64,000 nucleotides of DNA from Aliidiomarina shirensis (GCF_003987345.1 NZ_PIPP01000007.1:1-64000); one strand, 5' to 3'. Numbered from the stretch's first letter, positions 28,091 through 38,215 are shown. Program-made: numbers and translations. The notes: generated from the letters alone by a model not told the origin.

Positions 28091-29941
28091 ATGCGTAAAT
28101 TACTAATTGCTGGGGCGTTAATAGCCCTACTCACCGCGTGCAGCGATTCACCTACCACCGAAGATACCAATGGCTCACAAGCAGCATTAACCGAATCAGA
28201 GCGCTTAAACCTATGGCTTGATGAGAAGTTTGAAGAACGGCTGCAGATGACACCGATGCAACTTACGATGCTAGGGCGCAAAGAACAATATGACCGCTTA
28301 AACGATGTCAGTGAAGAAGGGCAAAGGGAAATGGTTGAGTGGTCGCAAGCCACCGTTACTGAGATGGAGCAAAATTTCGATTATGCCAGCCTTAATCAAG
28401 AAGCAAAAACTTCTTACGACCTTTGGGCTTATCAAGTAGAACGAGATGCTCGGGCTTTTGAATATCGTGATATGGCATATATCTTCCACCAGATGTCGAG
28501 TATCCATTCAGCGCTTCCACAATTCTTAATTTCGTTTCATGCGGTAGATAATGAAAATGATATGCGGGCGTACATTTCACGTTTGCAGCACCTTGAGACC
28601 TCCATTGATACCCTCCTAGCTATGGCTCAAGAACGCGCTGAACAAGGTATTCGTGTACCCGATTTTGGTTACCGTGGCGCATTGCGGCAAGCCCGCGCCT
28701 TAATTGATGGTAAACCTTTTACTGAAGGCGCTGCATCAGCTCCCTTATTTGAAGATGCAGAAAATAAGATTGCAGAGTTATTAGAATCAGATGCTATCGA
28801 TAGCCAGGTAGCGGAATCCCTTGAGAATGACGTTCGTAGTGCGCTCATCAATCATGTTGGCCCCGCTTACCAGCGCTTAGTGGATTGGTTAGAAGAGGAT
28901 ATGGTGAATGCGGATAGCAATCCTACCGGTGTAGCCAAATATGAAGGTGGGCGCGATTACTACAACTTTATGCTGTGGTTCCACACCACCACCGAATTAA
29001 CCGCAGAAGAAGTTCACCAAATCGGTATCGATGAAGTAGCTCGAATTCAAGAAGAGATGCGCGCTATTCAGGAGCGTGTTGGTTTTGCTGGCACCTTGCA
29101 AGAGTTCTTTGATTTTGTGCGTACTGATGAGCAATTCCTATACCCCAATACTGATGAAGGCCGCCAAGCTTACATCGATGATTCAACGGCTTATCTTGAT
29201 GGTATTGCCGATCGCCTTCCTGATTTCTTTGGTATTTTGCCAAAAGCTGATTTAGTGGTGCGCCGCGTTGAAGCGTTCCGCGAAGAAGATGGCGCACCGC
29301 AACACTATTTTCCGGGTACTCCCGATGGTTCGCGCCCAGGTATCTACTATGCCCATTTATCTGATATGAGCTCGATGCCTAAGGTAGATATGGAGGCCGT
29401 GGCCTACCATGAGGGTAATCCTGGCCATCACATGCAAATATCAATTGCTCAAGAACTGGAGAACATTCCGCAGTTTCGTACTCAAGATCGCCACACCGTA
29501 TATGTAGAGGGTTGGGCCCTGTACTCAGAGTTACTGGCCAAAGAAATGGGCGGTTATCGCGATGATTACTCCGATTTTGGCCGTTTAACGGCTGAGATTT
29601 GGCGTGCGGTTCGCTTAGTAGTTGATACCGGCATGCATGCACTTGGTTGGAACGAAGATGAAGCCGTAGCTTATTTCCTTGAAAACACGCCAATTACTGA
29701 AGGTTCAGTTCGTGCCGAAGTTCAACGTTATTTAGTTTGGCCGGGGCAGGCAACCGCATACAAAATAGGTATGCTGCGTATTCAAGAACTGCGCGCGCAA
29801 GCTGAAGAAGAACTTGGTGATAGCTTCGATATTCGCGGCTTCCACGATACGGTTTTAGGGGGTGGTTCATTACCATTACCAATATTAGAACAACGTGTGC
29901 AGCAATGGATTGAAACCGTAAAGTACGGGCAAGGCGAATAA
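28091..29941 (+). CDS. DUF885 family lipoprotein, probable metallohydrolase
   Basis: A 616-residue protein with a lipoprotein signal (ALLTAC, Cys17, followed by Ser, which favours outer membrane sorting). The rest is a helical DUF885 domain. The family signature HEGNPGHHMQ occurs at residues 440-449, with YVEGWALYSELLAKEMG some 35 residues later; together they resemble an HExxH-type zinc site with a downstream glutamate, so a peptidase or related hydrolase is likely, but the substrate is unknown. The next gene starts 16 nt downstream on the same strand. Confidence 0.88.
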   Translation: MRKLLIAGALIALLTACSDSPTTEDTNGSQAALTESERLNLWLDEKFEERLQMTPMQLTMLGRKEQYDRLNDVSEEGQREMVEWSQATVTEMEQNFDYASLNQEAKTSYDLWAYQVERDARAFEYRDMAYIFHQMSSIHSALPQFLISFHAVDNENDMRAYISRLQHLETSIDTLLAMAQERAEQGIRVPDFGYRGALRQARALIDGKPFTEGAASAPLFEDAENKIAELLESDAIDSQVAESLENDVRSALINHVGPAYQRLVDWLEEDMVNADSNPTGVAKYEGGRDYYNFMLWFHTTTELTAEEVHQIGIDEVARIQEEMRAIQERVGFAGTLQEFFDFVRTDEQFLYPNTDEGRQAYIDDSTAYLDGIADRLPDFFGILPKADLVVRRVEAFREEDGAPQHYFPGTPDGSRPGIYYAHLSDMSSMPKVDMEAVAYHEGNPGHHMQISIAQELENIPQFRTQDRHTVYVEGWALYSELLAKEMGGYRDDYSDFGRLTAEIWRAVRLVVDTGMHALGWNEDEAVAYFLENTPITEGSVRAEVQRYLVWPGQATAYKIGMLRIQELRAQAEEELGDSFDIRGFHDTVLGGGSLPLPILEQRVQQWIETVKYGQGE

Positions 29942-29957
29942 CCTAGGAGCATTGAAC

Positions 29958-31952
29958 ATGACCAGAAACCACCCGCTGAGAGTTTCGCAAAGTAGTGTAT
30001 GCGTTGAAAAAGTGGTTCAGCGGGTGGGTAACAAAATCACTCTGGGCCTTCCGCTCGGTTTAGGGAAACCTATTCATTTTGCAAACGCCTTGTATCAATA
30101 CGCGAAAGAAAACCCTACTTTCGAGCTTCACATAGTTACTGCGCTTTCATTACTCCCGCCCGTTCCCGCCGAGGGGCTTGAAAAGCGCTTTATGGAGCCT
30201 TTCCTTGAACGCCTATATGGTGATATTCCCGAGTTGGATTACGCCAGGGATGTTCTCAATCACAAGCTTCCGAAAAACGTAAAGGTATCTGAATTCTTCT
30301 TCCAAGCTGGGAGTTTTCTGCATCATAATGAGCAGCAGCGGCGCTATATCTGTACCAACTACACCCATGCAATGCGCGATCTGATGGCGCTTGGCGTAAA
30401 TGTTATTGGCCAACTAGTAGCTCCCGATACAGATCCGAACTATCCCGAGCAATTTAGCCTCAGTTGCAACCCCGATTTATCCCTCGATTTATTCATGAAT
30501 TTGCGCAACGCGGAAACGGAAAGCAACCCAATTGCACTGGTAGCAGAATGTAATAGAAATCTCCCATTTTTTGGTCGAGATGCCTCGGTGCCTACTACTA
30601 CATTCGATTTTGTATTGGAAAACACGAAAGCTGAATACCCGTTATTTTCAGCCCCACAAACGCCAATTAACGCACGCGACCATCTTATCGGATTCTATGC
30701 CAGCACACTCTTAAAAGATGGCGGTACATTGCAAGTGGGTATTGGCTCTTTAGGCGCTGCATTAATTTATAGCACCTGTTTACGCCATCAGAACAACGAC
30801 GCTTGGCAACAACTTTATCGAAATCTTGAGATCGCAAAGCGCTTCCCTATCGCCAAAAAATACGGCGGTACCGAGCCTTTCGTTAAAGGATTATATGGCT
30901 GCAGTGAAATGATGGTGGATGGATTTATTCATCTTCTTGAAGCGGGCATCCTGAAGCGCAAGGTTTATGCAGATGCCGATCTACAGGAAGACATTAATTC
31001 GGGAATGCTCGATCCCGAACGTAGCGACGACGCTCGCTTAAAAAATGCTACGGTTATGCACGGTGGTTTTTACCTAGGGCCTCGAAGTTTCTATAAAAAA
31101 CTGGAAAAATTAAACGGTGAGCAACGCGAGCTCATTTGTATGAGCAGTGTTAACTATATCAATGATCTAAATGATCACCGTTTTGGTGATCAACGCCTGA
31201 AAGTAGCGCAACGTGTTTTTGCTCGCTTCGTTAATTCAGCAATGCAATGCACGCTCGATGGCGCAGCTGTATCCGATGGATTTGAAGATGGCCGGGTATT
31301 AAGTGGGGTTGGTGGGCAATATGACTTTGTTTCCATGGCTCATGATCTTAAGGGCGCCCGCTCTATTTTAACCATTCGCAGCACGCGCACGGCTGGCTCG
31401 AAAACATTATCCAATATACTTTTCTCGTATGGTCATTGCACGATTCCTCGACATCTGCGTGATATCGTCATTACTGAATACGGTATCGCAGACCTTCGCG
31501 GCAAAGCCGACGAGCAGGTTTATTTAGCGTTAATTCGAATCGCGGATTCTAGATTTCAGGCGCATTTGTTAAAGCAAGCGCAGCAGGCAGGAAAGGTAGA
31601 TCCGAACTTCGAACTGCCCGAGCAATGGCAAAATAACACGCCTGCGGCCGTTGCAAACAATCTTCGTGAACTTCAGCAACAAAAGTTCTTTCCTGCTTTT
31701 CCGTTCGGAACTGATTTTACTGATGATGAATTAAAAATCGGAAAAGCACTAAAGCTCCTGAAAGCCGCTACATCAACCCGCACTGGAACAGTAGTAACAC
31801 TTTTTCAGGCACTAATGTTTGGTTCCGGCAAGGCGCAGTATCAAGCCTTCATGAAGCGCATGCAATTGGACAAGGTAAGCGATTTAAAAAGCTGGTTGGA
31901 TCGCCGCTTATTCATCTTGGCCTTAAAAAAAGTAGCGGCACAAGATGAATAA
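29958..31952 (+). CDS. Acetyl-CoA hydrolase/transferase family protein
   Basis: A 664-residue protein. The chosen ATG lies 8 nt after AGGAG; an in-frame TTG at 29952 is too close to that site. The CoA-transferase pattern is seen as GIGSLGAALIY (about residue 260) and as the C-terminal signature ITEYGIADLRGKADEQVYL (about 503-521). It is longer than the roughly 430-residue acetyl-CoA hydrolases because of an extended N-terminal half and inserts, a long form of the family. The real CoA ester is not known. It is probably co-transcribed with the DUF885 lipoprotein and converges with the ectoine operon. Confidence 0.85.
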   Translation: MTRNHPLRVSQSSVCVEKVVQRVGNKITLGLPLGLGKPIHFANALYQYAKENPTFELHIVTALSLLPPVPAEGLEKRFMEPFLERLYGDIPELDYARDVLNHKLPKNVKVSEFFFQAGSFLHHNEQQRRYICTNYTHAMRDLMALGVNVIGQLVAPDTDPNYPEQFSLSCNPDLSLDLFMNLRNAETESNPIALVAECNRNLPFFGRDASVPTTTFDFVLENTKAEYPLFSAPQTPINARDHLIGFYASTLLKDGGTLQVGIGSLGAALIYSTCLRHQNNDAWQQLYRNLEIAKRFPIAKKYGGTEPFVKGLYGCSEMMVDGFIHLLEAGILKRKVYADADLQEDINSGMLDPERSDDARLKNATVMHGGFYLGPRSFYKKLEKLNGEQRELICMSSVNYINDLNDHRFGDQRLKVAQRVFARFVNSAMQCTLDGAAVSDGFEDGRVLSGVGGQYDFVSMAHDLKGARSILTIRSTRTAGSKTLSNILFSYGHCTIPRHLRDIVITEYGIADLRGKADEQVYLALIRIADSRFQAHLLKQAQQAGKVDPNFELPEQWQNNTPAAVANNLRELQQQKFFPAFPFGTDFTDDELKIGKALKLLKAATSTRTGTVVTLFQALMFGSGKAQYQAFMKRMQLDKVSDLKSWLDRRLFILALKKVAAQDE

Positions 31953-31978
31953 ACAGCAAGCTTTCGGTGCGTTAAAGC

Positions 31979-33418
31979 TTACGCGAATTTAGCCTTTTTT
32001 TCCGAAGATTCCTTTGCACCAAAAAGCTTCCCGTGCAATGCACAAAGTGCCGCTTCGTAATCTTCATCATTAACGACTACACGGATATCTACCTGCCGCA
32101 TGCCTTGCTGCATGGCGAGAATAATAATCTCGTCGTCGGCAAGTGCATTGCTAACATCAGCGAGAATACCGGGCACGTTCATATCGCTACCAATAACCGA
32201 AATAATAGCAACTTTACGGCTGGATATATCGGCGTTTGGATAATGTTTTTGCAGATGCTTCTTCAACCTATTCACAGCATCAAGGCCGCTAGGGATATAC
32301 AGCGTTACTGTATTGGCATTATGCTCTCTGGCTAGCAAGGGAACTTCGCAGTCGGCTACCAACTTCTGAATATTAAGAAAATGCGTTTGTTCCCCAGCCA
32401 TATCCTGATCGAATATATCCAGTGCGAACACCCGACGTTTACCTGCAACAATTTCAACGCAGGGCTCATCGCTTTTGTAGTCATTGGTAATCAGTGTACC
32501 GTCGTGATCGGGCTGAAAAGTATTCTTCACCCGCAGCGGTATATCTTTTTGCCGCAGACCTCGCGCCGATTTAGGATGAATCGCCTCCATGCCAATCAGC
32601 GATAATTGATCCGCAACATCATAATTGGTGCGGCCAATAGGTTGCACTTTATCAGCACCCACTACTTTCGGATCCGCCGAAGAGAGGTGATACTCTTTAT
32701 GAATGACTGCTTCTCTAGCGCCCGTTAGCTCAGCAATTTTGCTGAAGGTAATTTCACTATACCCACGCCCGAATGTTGTTAATAGTGCTTCCTTGCATTG
32801 CGTGTAACCGGTCACTATCAGCATTTCTTTACTGAAGTCGTATTTACCAAGAACACTCTGAATTTTATCATCAAGCGCCATGTTCTCGGTTTCGCGCCAG
32901 CCCGTGAGATCCACGAAGCGCGCATTGATACCCTCAGATTGCAGTAACAACACGGTATTGAATGCACTGTTCGCTTCCCCTAGGCCAGCAAGCATCTCCC
33001 TTACTGTTGATAAATGTTCATCAATTTGAAAGTGGCCGTAGGAGCATACGCGTTGCAGATCGAGCAAGCATGTGCGAATACCTTCAACCCGTTCCGTTAC
33101 CAATTGATCCGCCTGTTTGCGCGTGTGCTCTTGATCAAATAACTCCGCGTTATGCTCATGCATTGCGCGCGATACATCACTTAGTCGCTCGTTCCACGCC
33201 CAGTCTGAGTCATCATTTGCAAACAGTGCGTATACCCCTGGCTTATTGGTACTTTGATTTTCCAACAACATGTTCGTCATACCAGAGTAGGCTGAAACCA
33301 CAAACACTCGATTATAGAGCTCGTCATGCGGCCGCTGCACGCCGATAATATTATCGCGTACAGCAGCATAATCGCTCATGGATGTACCACCAATTTTTTC
33401 GACCGTATGGCCTTTCAT
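31979..33418 (-). CDS. ask: Aspartate kinase of the ectoine operon
   Basis: A 479-residue aspartokinase. The N-terminus VEKIGGTSMSDYAAV is the kinase K-x-G-G-T-S motif; the C-terminal third (about 385-470, VIGSDMNVPGILADVSNALA and RQVDIRVVVNDEDY) forms ACT domains. It makes aspartyl phosphate, the first step to aspartate semialdehyde and so to ectoine. It is last in ectA-ectB-ectC-ask, 51 nt after ectC. The long form with inserts near residues 40-140 is typical of ectoine-linked Ask, which is thought to escape feedback inhibition by lysine and threonine. Confidence 0.93.
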   Translation of the reverse strand: MKGHTVEKIGGTSMSDYAAVRDNIIGVQRPHDELYNRVFVVSAYSGMTNMLLENQSTNKPGVYALFANDDSDWAWNERLSDVSRAMHEHNAELFDQEHTRKQADQLVTERVEGIRTCLLDLQRVCSYGHFQIDEHLSTVREMLAGLGEANSAFNTVLLLQSEGINARFVDLTGWRETENMALDDKIQSVLGKYDFSKEMLIVTGYTQCKEALLTTFGRGYSEITFSKIAELTGAREAVIHKEYHLSSADPKVVGADKVQPIGRTNYDVADQLSLIGMEAIHPKSARGLRQKDIPLRVKNTFQPDHDGTLITNDYKSDEPCVEIVAGKRRVFALDIFDQDMAGEQTHFLNIQKLVADCEVPLLAREHNANTVTLYIPSGLDAVNRLKKHLQKHYPNADISSRKVAIISVIGSDMNVPGILADVSNALADDEIIILAMQQGMRQVDIRVVVNDEDYEAALCALHGKLFGAKESSEKKAKFA

Positions 33419-33469
33419 GTAGTTACCCTCCTGAATCCTTGTGCTTTTAAAATCCTGCCTTATGGCCGA

Positions 33470-33868
33470 TTAATCGGTAACTGCCTCCGCTTCGAGAGGA
33501 TAAGCGCCATCTGGACCATGCGTTTCTTTGCCATTAAGCGGAGGATTGAAAACACATGCCATCTGCAATTCCGTTTTGGCTTTAAGAATGTGATCATCGT
33601 TATTATTCAGCATATAAACAGTGCCCGGGTTAATTGGATGTTCAATGCCAGTTGCCTTATCTAAAATAGATCCGTCGCCATAAATGCAATACACCGTTTC
33701 AAGGTGATTTTTATAGTGAATCGGAGTTTCGGTATTGGCGTAAATTGTTGTGATATGAAACGAATAGCCCATATTGTCGTCTTTAAGCGACATCCGCACA
33801 CTATTCCAAGTTTCTCCATCTACTTTACGATTTGAATTACGGCATTCTTCAAGAGTACGTACGATCAT
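33470..33868 (-). CDS. ectC: L-ectoine synthase
   Basis: A 132-residue cupin that cyclises N-gamma-acetyl-diaminobutyrate to ectoine. It starts [19 protein letters not shown], the normal EctC N-terminus; [22 protein letters not shown] (about 43-64) contains the metal-binding region. It lies 99 nt after ectB; that gap has a small inverted repeat (ACCAC/GTGGT, 33886-33900). Confidence 0.97.
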   Translation of the reverse strand: MIVRTLEECRNSNRKVDGETWNSVRMSLKDDNMGYSFHITTIYANTETPIHYKNHLETVYCIYGDGSILDKATGIEHPINPGTVYMLNNNDDHILKAKTELQMACVFNPPLNGKETHGPDGAYPLEAEAVTD

Positions 33869-33967
33869 TTAATCTTTCTCCCCGCACCACTATCGGTGGT
33901 ACTTAATCAATTAATTTAGCAAGATTCTTCTATTCTTTTAGCCTGCTGCTTTTAACCTTATTTTCTT

Positions 33968-35242
33968 TTAGCTCGCCTTAGCTTTCGCTTCAGGCAATAC
34001 TTTAGCAAAAGCCTTTTCGAGAATATCCAGGCCTTCTTTCAAATCTGCCATCGGTATAGTTAGCGGGCATAAGCACTTAACAACCTGCCCCCAAGAACCA
34101 CTGGTTTCCACCGCTAACCCATTGGCAAATGCTTCCTCACAAATTTGGCTCGCGATATCACCATTTTCAACTTCAATACCGCGCATCATTCCGCGCCCTT
34201 TAAGCTTCAACTCGCCATCAAAACGTTTGCAGATATCACCGAAGCGTTGCTCTAAAAGTCCTGCTTTTTCTTTAACGTCCTGCATTAGCTTGTCGTCTTG
34301 CCAATACTTTTCTAATGCTACACGCGCAGTAATGAACGCAAGGTTATTACCACGAAAGGTTCCGTTGTGTTCAGCAGGTTCCCAATGGTCCAGATCTGGG
34401 CGCAGGAGCGTAACCGCAAACGGCAAGCCATAACCACTTAAGGATTTAGATAAGGTAACAATATCCGGTTTTATGCCCGCCGGCTCAAAGCTAAAGAATG
34501 TCCCCGTACGCCCGCAACCTGCTTGGATATCGTCGATAATCAACAACATATCATATTTACGGCATAGGGCTTCAAGCTCTTGTAACCATTCCATACGCGC
34601 AGCGTTCAAACCGCCCTCACCCTGCACAGTTTCGGCAATAACGCCTGCGGGTATCTCCACACCGCTACCTGGATCGCTTAGCATTTGGTCGAGAAGACGC
34701 AATCCCATGAAATCCTCGGCTTGATCACCATAATCATCATAAGGAATGCGAGTTACATCACCGAGCGATACCACAGCGCCAGCACGTTGCCCTTTGTTAC
34801 CGGTAACGGCTTGCGAACCCAGAGTGCAGCCATGATAACCATTGGTAAATGAAACAATACCCGTACGGCCTTTATCTTTACGTGCTATTTTTAGCGCAAC
34901 TTCTACCGCATTGGTGCCCGTAGGCCCGGTAAATTGCACTTTATAATCGAGATCACGCGGTTTCATAATGATATCGTTGAAAGCATTAAGGAAACCCTCT
35001 TTGGCTTCGGTATACATATCTAAGCCATGAGTAATGCCATCAGCCTGAATATAATCTAACAATGGCTGCTTCAAATAATCATTATTGTGCCCGTAGTTCA
35101 AGGTTCCAGCACCCGCTAAAAAATCTATATATGATTTACCATCACGGCTCTGTAAGCGTGCATTTTTAGCCGTAGTAAAAACGGTTGGGAATGAGCGTGA
35201 GTAAGAACGAACTTCAGATTCGATTTCCTCAAAAATATTCAT
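33968..35242 (-). CDS. ectB: Diaminobutyrate-2-oxoglutarate transaminase
   Basis: A 424-residue class III aminotransferase making L-2,4-diaminobutyrate from aspartate semialdehyde and glutamate. The ATG at 35242 ([16 protein letters not shown]) lies 6-7 nt after GGAG; an in-frame TTG at 35254 overlaps that site. The PLP lysine is in [13 protein letters not shown] (about 267) and the cofactor aspartate in [14 protein letters not shown]. It lies 43 nt after ectA. Confidence 0.97.
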   Translation of the reverse strand: MNIFEEIESEVRSYSRSFPTVFTTAKNARLQSRDGKSYIDFLAGAGTLNYGHNNDYLKQPLLDYIQADGITHGLDMYTEAKEGFLNAFNDIIMKPRDLDYKVQFTGPTGTNAVEVALKIARKDKGRTGIVSFTNGYHGCTLGSQAVTGNKGQRAGAVVSLGDVTRIPYDDYGDQAEDFMGLRLLDQMLSDPGSGVEIPAGVIAETVQGEGGLNAARMEWLQELEALCRKYDMLLIIDDIQAGCGRTGTFFSFEPAGIKPDIVTLSKSLSGYGLPFAVTLLRPDLDHWEPAEHNGTFRGNNLAFITARVALEKYWQDDKLMQDVKEKAGLLEQRFGDICKRFDGELKLKGRGMMRGIEVENGDIASQICEEAFANGLAVETSGSWGQVVKCLCPLTIPMADLKEGLDILEKAFAKVLPEAKAKAS

Positions 35243-35285
35243 TTTGTGCTCCAAATTTATAAAAAAGTAGATAACAAAAGGCGAA

Positions 35286-35771
35286 TTACTTGTTTATTGG
35301 CCCTATTCTATAAAGCTCTTCGCTATTATGTTGGCCACCAAAATGCTCCTGCTTATCAAACAGCACATTTACATCAATCTGTGCACTCCAATCGCGAGCG
35401 AGTGATTTAAATAAGCGCTGTGAAGCCTCGTTATCTGGGGTAATAGTCGTTTCCAGCCACCTTACGGCCGCCAAATTCGAACGTTGAAAAATAGATTGAA
35501 TCATGCGTTTTGCTAAGCCCTGACCTCGAGCCGCCTCGCCAACCACCACCTGCCACAAAAAATATGTATCGGGTTGTTCGGGTTTAATGTAACCGGATAC
35601 AAAGCCTACTAGCTCGCCATCGTGCCATGCGGCTACGGCAGTTTCTGCAAAATGGGTGGTCTGCAATAGATTGCAGTATAGTGAGTTCGTATCGAGAGGA
35701 GGGTTCTGCGCAACGAGCTGGTTTACTGCCAGCCCATCTTCAGATTCAGGTATTTTTAGTTCTATTTTCAT
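35286..35771 (-). CDS. ectA: L-2,4-diaminobutyrate acetyltransferase
   Basis: A 161-residue GNAT-fold acetyltransferase; the acetyl-CoA loop is in [15 protein letters not shown] (about residues 84-98). It acetylates the gamma-amino group of diaminobutyrate. It is the first gene of the ectoine operon and is preceded by AGGATATGAGGAAGTA. No ectD (hydroxylase) gene is present nearby, so the product should be ectoine rather than hydroxyectoine. Confidence 0.95.
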   Translation of the reverse strand: MKIELKIPESEDGLAVNQLVAQNPPLDTNSLYCNLLQTTHFAETAVAAWHDGELVGFVSGYIKPEQPDTYFLWQVVVGEAARGQGLAKRMIQSIFQRSNLAAVRWLETTITPDNEASQRLFKSLARDWSAQIDVNVLFDKQEHFGGQHNSEELYRIGPINK

Positions 35772-36286
35772 TACTTCCTCATATCCTGCTGTTGCAATTC
35801 GATAAGTAAATAGATGAAAAAACTAATATTTTCGATACCCATAAAACCTTAGGCCAGATAATAAAAATTTCAAGGGCAAAACCTAGAAAAGGTTCACTTT
35901 TGGCGCTTGTCTGTTTGAATTTATAGAATTAGAGTTATTTTTGGGAATTGAAAGCCGGAAAAGCGCTCATACCGCGATTTAGCAAAAATAGAATACTTTA
36001 ATTTTCGGCTACCGAGCCAGCTCCCAGAGCGCATGTAGGGTATAGCAAGTTCGATTATTCTGCAGAAATAGAATATAAAACGCTCAGAAGCCAATTTTTA
36101 TCTTAATTCTGCTAAAAATTTAAAAATGAAATGAACAAGCGCAGCGTTTAAAATTTTTTTGTGATGAACCATCCTCTACAATGTGAACGTTTAAAAATCA
36201 TACTAAAACGAATAATTCAGCATTCAGCCTTGGCTGAAGTTCGTGTATGGTCGACACTATTCAAAAGCACAACTTAAGGAAACCTG
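35772..36286. promoter_or_regulatory. AT-rich control region between ectA and ilvE
   Basis: 515 bp without a credible gene between two divergent genes. It holds the ectA promoter candidate near its left end, a 10-bp palindrome TTCTGCAGAA (36058-36067), the octamer ATAGAATA twice (35988 and 36068 regions, each preceded by AAA), and two CGCTCA elements (35964 and 36080 regions). A -10-like TACAAT near 36178 could serve ilvE. The functions are not known. Confidence 0.5.
35846..35873 (-). promoter_or_regulatory. Candidate ectA promoter with unusual -10 box
   Basis: On the minus strand TTGAAA (35868-35873), a 16-nt spacer and TAAGGT (35846-35851) lie about 75 nt before the ectA start. The guanines in the -10 box make it a poor sigma-70 hexamer, which fits a promoter that is weak until salt stress; this is an inference. 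Confidence 0.45.
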
Positions 36287-37282
36287 ATGGCAGCATTCGG
36301 TACGCAATTCATGCCCAACATGGCAATGGCTACTTATACAAATAACACTTGGAGTAAGCCAGAAATCGTTAGTAGCAGCAGTATTGCGCTACATCCAGGA
36401 GCTCACGTATTGCATTATGCCAGCACCTGTTTTGAGGGGTTGAAAGCATTTAAACACGACGATGGTTCGGTATATGTTTTTCGTATGGACAGAAATATCG
36501 CTCGAATGCAGCAAAGCAGCGATCTTTTGCATTTACCACCATTTCCCGCTGATCTGCTTGAAAACATGATTCTATCCAGTTTAGCTAATGTGATTGACGA
36601 GATTCCGCAACCACCAAGTTCGATGTATATCCGGCCGACTCATGTTGGAACTGAGGCAGCTATTGGTAAAGCTGCATCACCCTCAACTAGTTCCATGCTA
36701 TATGTGCTGTTATCGCAAGTGGGTGCTTACTTTACGGGTGGTGATGTGGCATTACGCTTGTTAATTGAAGAAGACACAATGCGCTGTGCCGCCCACATGG
36801 GTATGGTTAAAAGCGGTGGTAACTATGCGAGCGCCATGGGCCCGATTCTTCGTGCAAAGGAAAAATATCAGGCAGATCAGGTTCTTTTCTGTCCTCAAGG
36901 TGATGTGCAGGAAACTGGCGCCGCTAATTTTATTCTGATTGACGGCAACGAAGTGATTACCAAATCACTCGATTCATCGTTTCTACACGGCGTAACGCGC
37001 GATTCTATCCTAACCATAGCCCGCGATATGGGTATGGATGTGCAAGAACGCTCTTTGAGTGTTGAAGAGCTCTTAGAGCGCGTTAGCCACCCTGGTTGCG
37101 AGGCCGCTCTATCAGGTACAGCTGCCGTATTGGCACCTGTAGGCACTTTAATCCATAACGGTAAAGAGCATGTTATTGGTTCAGGTCAACCAGGGCCAAC
37201 GACGTTAAAGCTGCGGGAAACATTGAATGAAATTCAGTGGGGTAAGCAAGAAGACAAACATGGCTGGTTGCGCAAAGTTTAA
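36287..37282 (+). CDS. ilvE: Branched-chain amino acid aminotransferase
   Basis: A 331-residue fold-type IV PLP enzyme catalysing the last step of leucine, isoleucine and valine synthesis. HYASTCFEGLKAF (about 44-56), MYIRPTHVGTEAAIG and GMVKSGGNYASAMGP (with the PLP lysine, about 172) indicate the longer bacterial/eukaryotic-type BCAT group rather than the E. coli type. An AAGGAAA ribosome binding site lies 6 nt before the ATG. It stands alone, divergent from the ectoine operon. Confidence 0.93.
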   Translation: MAAFGTQFMPNMAMATYTNNTWSKPEIVSSSSIALHPGAHVLHYASTCFEGLKAFKHDDGSVYVFRMDRNIARMQQSSDLLHLPPFPADLLENMILSSLANVIDEIPQPPSSMYIRPTHVGTEAAIGKAASPSTSSMLYVLLSQVGAYFTGGDVALRLLIEEDTMRCAAHMGMVKSGGNYASAMGPILRAKEKYQADQVLFCPQGDVQETGAANFILIDGNEVITKSLDSSFLHGVTRDSILTIARDMGMDVQERSLSVEELLERVSHPGCEAALSGTAAVLAPVGTLIHNGKEHVIGSGQPGPTTLKLRETLNEIQWGKQEDKHGWLRKV

Positions 37283-37355
37283 AAGGCATGAGTTTTAAAA
37301 GGCAAAAGTTTAAGCCTCTCGTTGATAATCGTCCTAAAATGGATAGGAGCAATAC

Positions 37356-38030
37356 ATGCGCAAACATTATTCGGTGCTATGGCTGCCCGTTGTCATTTAC
37401 ATTTGCACTGTTCAGGTTGGCGTCGTTAGCGCCGCTACCGATTGGGAGCCGGAAGACATTATCAATTGGGAGGCTCATTCATTCGAAGGCAATACCGATT
37501 ACCGGCTGATCTCCACAACCGAGCAAAACCAACTGGAACAATCGCATATCCTCGCAACCTGCGAAGATGGCCAAGCTTCCGGCATGTTCTATCGTGGCGA
37601 AATTGACCTCGCCGAAACACCTATGCTGAGCTGGGAATGGAAAGTTAATCAGTTTCCAGACGTAGGCAACGAGCGCGAAAAAGATGGTGATGATTATGCG
37701 GCTCGCATCTATGTAGTGCGAGAGCATTCAATTCTTCGCTGGCGGACACGTGCTGTAAACTATGTGTGGAGTCAGCAAAGCGAAATAGGTGCCATCTGGC
37801 CTAACCCTTTTGCGAAGCAGGCACACATGATAGCAGCGCGCTCTGGCAAAACGGAAAGTGATCAATGGCAAACTGAAACTCGAGATCTACAAGCTGATTT
37901 CGAGAACTTTCATGGGCAAGTACCTGATAAAATTAATGCGATTGCGATTATGACGGATTGTGATAATAGCAATTCATCATCATCGGCTTCGTATCGCCGA
38001 ATCCGCTTACATGCTCGTGATGCAGAATAA
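37356..38030 (+). CDS. DUF3047 domain protein, exported
   Basis: A 224-residue protein with a signal peptide (residues 1-26, ending VVSA) and one DUF3047 domain: WEWKVNQFPDVGNEREKDGDDYAARIYVV style core (about 92-120), then NYVWS and CDNSNSSSSASYRRIRL near the end. The domain has a predicted beta-sandwich-like composition; its role is not established. It follows ilvE by 73 bp on the same strand. Confidence 0.85.
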   Translation: MRKHYSVLWLPVVIYICTVQVGVVSAATDWEPEDIINWEAHSFEGNTDYRLISTTEQNQLEQSHILATCEDGQASGMFYRGEIDLAETPMLSWEWKVNQFPDVGNEREKDGDDYAARIYVVREHSILRWRTRAVNYVWSQQSEIGAIWPNPFAKQAHMIAARSGKTESDQWQTETRDLQADFENFHGQVPDKINAIAIMTDCDNSNSSSSASYRRIRLHARDAE

Positions 38031-38128
38031 TCGCGCTCGATCAAAGCTACTTTGAGGCAGAATAGAGTTAACTGCGTTAGTGCGTATGGGCAATGCTTAG
38101 TGTATGGGAATGCATGGATTTTTAGTTG

Positions 38129-38215
38129 TGGTGCCCGGGGCCGGACTCGAACCGGCACACCATTTCTGGCGGCGGATTTTGAATCCGCTGCGTCTACCAA
38201 TTTCGCCACCCGGGC
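38129..38215 (-). tRNA. tRNA-Leu (anticodon CAA)
   Basis: 87 nt including an encoded 3' CCA. The acceptor stem GCCCGGG pairs with CCCGGGC (38133-38139 with 38209-38215). The D-arm segment GAAATTGGTAGACGC, the anticodon loop TTCAAAA between GCGGA and TCCGC, a long variable arm, and the T-loop GGTTCGAGTCC are present. The anticodon CAA reads UUG. It stands alone on the minus strand. Confidence 0.95.

Noticed and set aside
31953-31980. Inverted repeat AAGCTTT/AAAGCTT between the acetyl-CoA hydrolase-like gene and ask, considered as a terminator
   Set aside because: The stem is only 7 bp and A/T-rich, with no T-tract on either side.
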